Positions 4,372 through 5,060 of a DNA stretch of 5,060 bases are shown here, piece after piece. Source of the stretch: Eubacteriaceae bacterium (GTDB lineage: Bacteria; Bacillota_A; Clostridia; Eubacteriales; Anaerofustaceae); the NCBI GenBank assembly GCA_031280495.1, contig JAITGT010000037.1:1-5060 (forward strand). The letters run 5' to 3'. How positions within the stretch are numbered: the first letter of the stretch is position 1; each line of letters starts with the position of its first letter. Position numbers and translations under genes: made by a program. The notes under the pieces are model-generated. The model did no database searches. It was not told the DNA's origin and saw nothing but the letters and a program-made list of their open reading frames with translations.

Positions 4372-4412
4372 CTTTGGCCAAGCCTCATTGCGGCGCTGAA
4401 TTAGCCAGCCTG

Positions 4413-5060
4413 CTAGCGGGAGAAGATCACTTTCTCCATGTTGAACATCTTTGTTAAGGCAAGGGCCCCAACGGCAGAGTAGGCGAGGTTGGCCCCAACG
4501 GCAATTGCGACGTTTGCAGGGCTGTAGGAGAACGAGAAGATGCCCGCCATGCTCTGGACGCTGTTGTAGACGGGCACAAGATAGAGCGCTGCGCGCTCCT
4601 GCACTGTGCCAAACATTGAACTCACCCCCGCAACCATGACAACGATCATTAAAGGCGTGATGGCGTTTTGGGCCTCTTTAATGGATTTTGCATAGGCGGA
4701 GACAATGGACATAGCCGTGACATAAAACAGGATCGTTGAAAAGATGACCGCGGCGAGGAGCAGGTAATCCTTTGCCCCGTACAGCCCCATTCCCATGGCG
4801 CCGCCCGGCGCGCCCTGCATCTGCATCATCTTTGGCAGGGACAGCAGTGTGCCCAGCGTCGAAGACATGCCGCAAAGAAAAGCCAAAATGGCTAGGCTAA
4901 AGATCTTTCCAAGAGCCAGTTCCCCCCTTCCGATAGGCGTTACAAGAAGCGTGGCGATAGTGCCCCGCTCTTTTTCGCCCGCGATGGATTCAGGCGCAAG
5001 CGCCAGGGAGCTGGAAAAGAGAAAGATGGTAAGCAGAAGCGGCAGCATCATGGAAAAGAC
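4413..5060 (-). CDS. ABC-2/NatB-type transporter permease, C-terminal part
   Basis: The frame is open to the right edge, so the start is outside the window and about 216 residues are visible. This is the membrane component of an ABC transporter of the ABC-2/NatB type; in Bacillus, NatB works with the ATPase NatA in sodium export. The hallmark segment PESIAGEKERGTIATLLVTP, followed by IGRGELALGKI, is the conserved coupling region after a transmembrane helix. About five further hydrophobic helices follow. The ending MFNMEKVIFSR is also typical of the family. Between two helices lies a methionine- and glycine-rich loop (KMMQMQGAPGGAMGMG), probably extracytoplasmic. The substrate cannot be told from this half. 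The partner ATPase, if adjacent, would be beyond the right edge. Hairpins and a terminator downstream suggest it is the last gene of its unit. Confidence 0.88.
   Translation of the reverse strand, partial: VFSMMLPLLLTIFLFSSSLALAPESIAGEKERGTIATLLVTPIGRGELALGKIFSLAILAFLCGMSSTLGTLLSLPKMMQMQGAPGGAMGMGLYGAKDYLLLAAVIFSTILFYVTAMSIVSAYAKSIKEAQNAITPLMIVVMVAGVSSMFGTVQERAALYLVPVYNSVQSMAGIFSFSYSPANVAIAVGANLAYSAVGALALTKMFNMEKVIFSR

Larger units (their letters stand above)
4090..4412. other. Intergenic stretch with hairpins, no supported gene
   Basis: No open frame here resembles a known protein. A 17-codon frame at 4107-4160 starts MGNAEAAKAVNENGKNC, with GGGAGG eight bases before its ATG. It has no further support, though it could be a leader peptide or gene remnant. 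The rest holds two large hairpins, listed separately, between the permease stop and the minus-strand terminator. A long 3' untranslated region of the permease transcript would cover it. Confidence 0.5.

Noticed and set aside
4045..4404. A 119-codon frame on the + strand.
   Set aside because: It starts just before a terminator hairpin, passes through two other hairpins, has no ribosome binding site, and shows no recognisable motif.

Overview
The window looks like an accessory region of a bacterial chromosome, most likely Bacillota (Clostridia-like). The pointers are strong AGGAGG ribosome binding sites, sigma-70-type promoter elements, a NatB-type ABC permease, a DinD protein and a MntA/HepT pair. 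This taxonomic reading is an inference with low confidence. No rRNA, tRNA or CRISPR array is visible.

Layout. Positions 1-1206 hold a tandem array of three small paralogous genes (76-81 codons) on the + strand. Each encodes an acidic/basic N-terminus, one membrane segment and a divergent C-terminal tail. They are separated by two copies of a ~227-bp GC-rich, palindrome-rich intergenic repeat, and the array probably continues beyond the left edge. Positions 1207-1545 hold no gene I can support. A good promoter at 1546-1574 precedes dinD (1632-2483), a BRO-N domain protein of the DNA-damage-inducible D family.

Positions 2616-4021 form a relic mobile element. About 100 bp at the left end (2616-2714) is repeated in inverted orientation at the right end (3921-4021), with 59 of 79 positions matching in the ungapped part. 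The right copy runs into the 5' part of a decayed IS630-type transposase gene on the minus strand. Between the ends lies a MntA/HepT-type toxin-antitoxin pair. The nucleotidyltransferase antitoxin is intact, but the HEPN toxin is split by a one-base shift in an A run. Restoring one A gives a 134-residue HepT with a perfect RX4HXY motif.

Positions 4022-4412 contain several strong hairpins, including a minus-strand terminator, and no convincing gene. Positions 4413-5060 are the C-terminal half of an ABC-2/NatB-type permease on the minus strand, cut by the right edge.

The most interesting parts are the small-membrane-protein repeat array, which I do not recognise as a named system, and the toxin-antitoxin pair enclosed by inverted IS630-derived ends. 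Several genes in the window differ from their expected frame by single bases in short homopolymer runs, so either local decay or assembly error must be considered.
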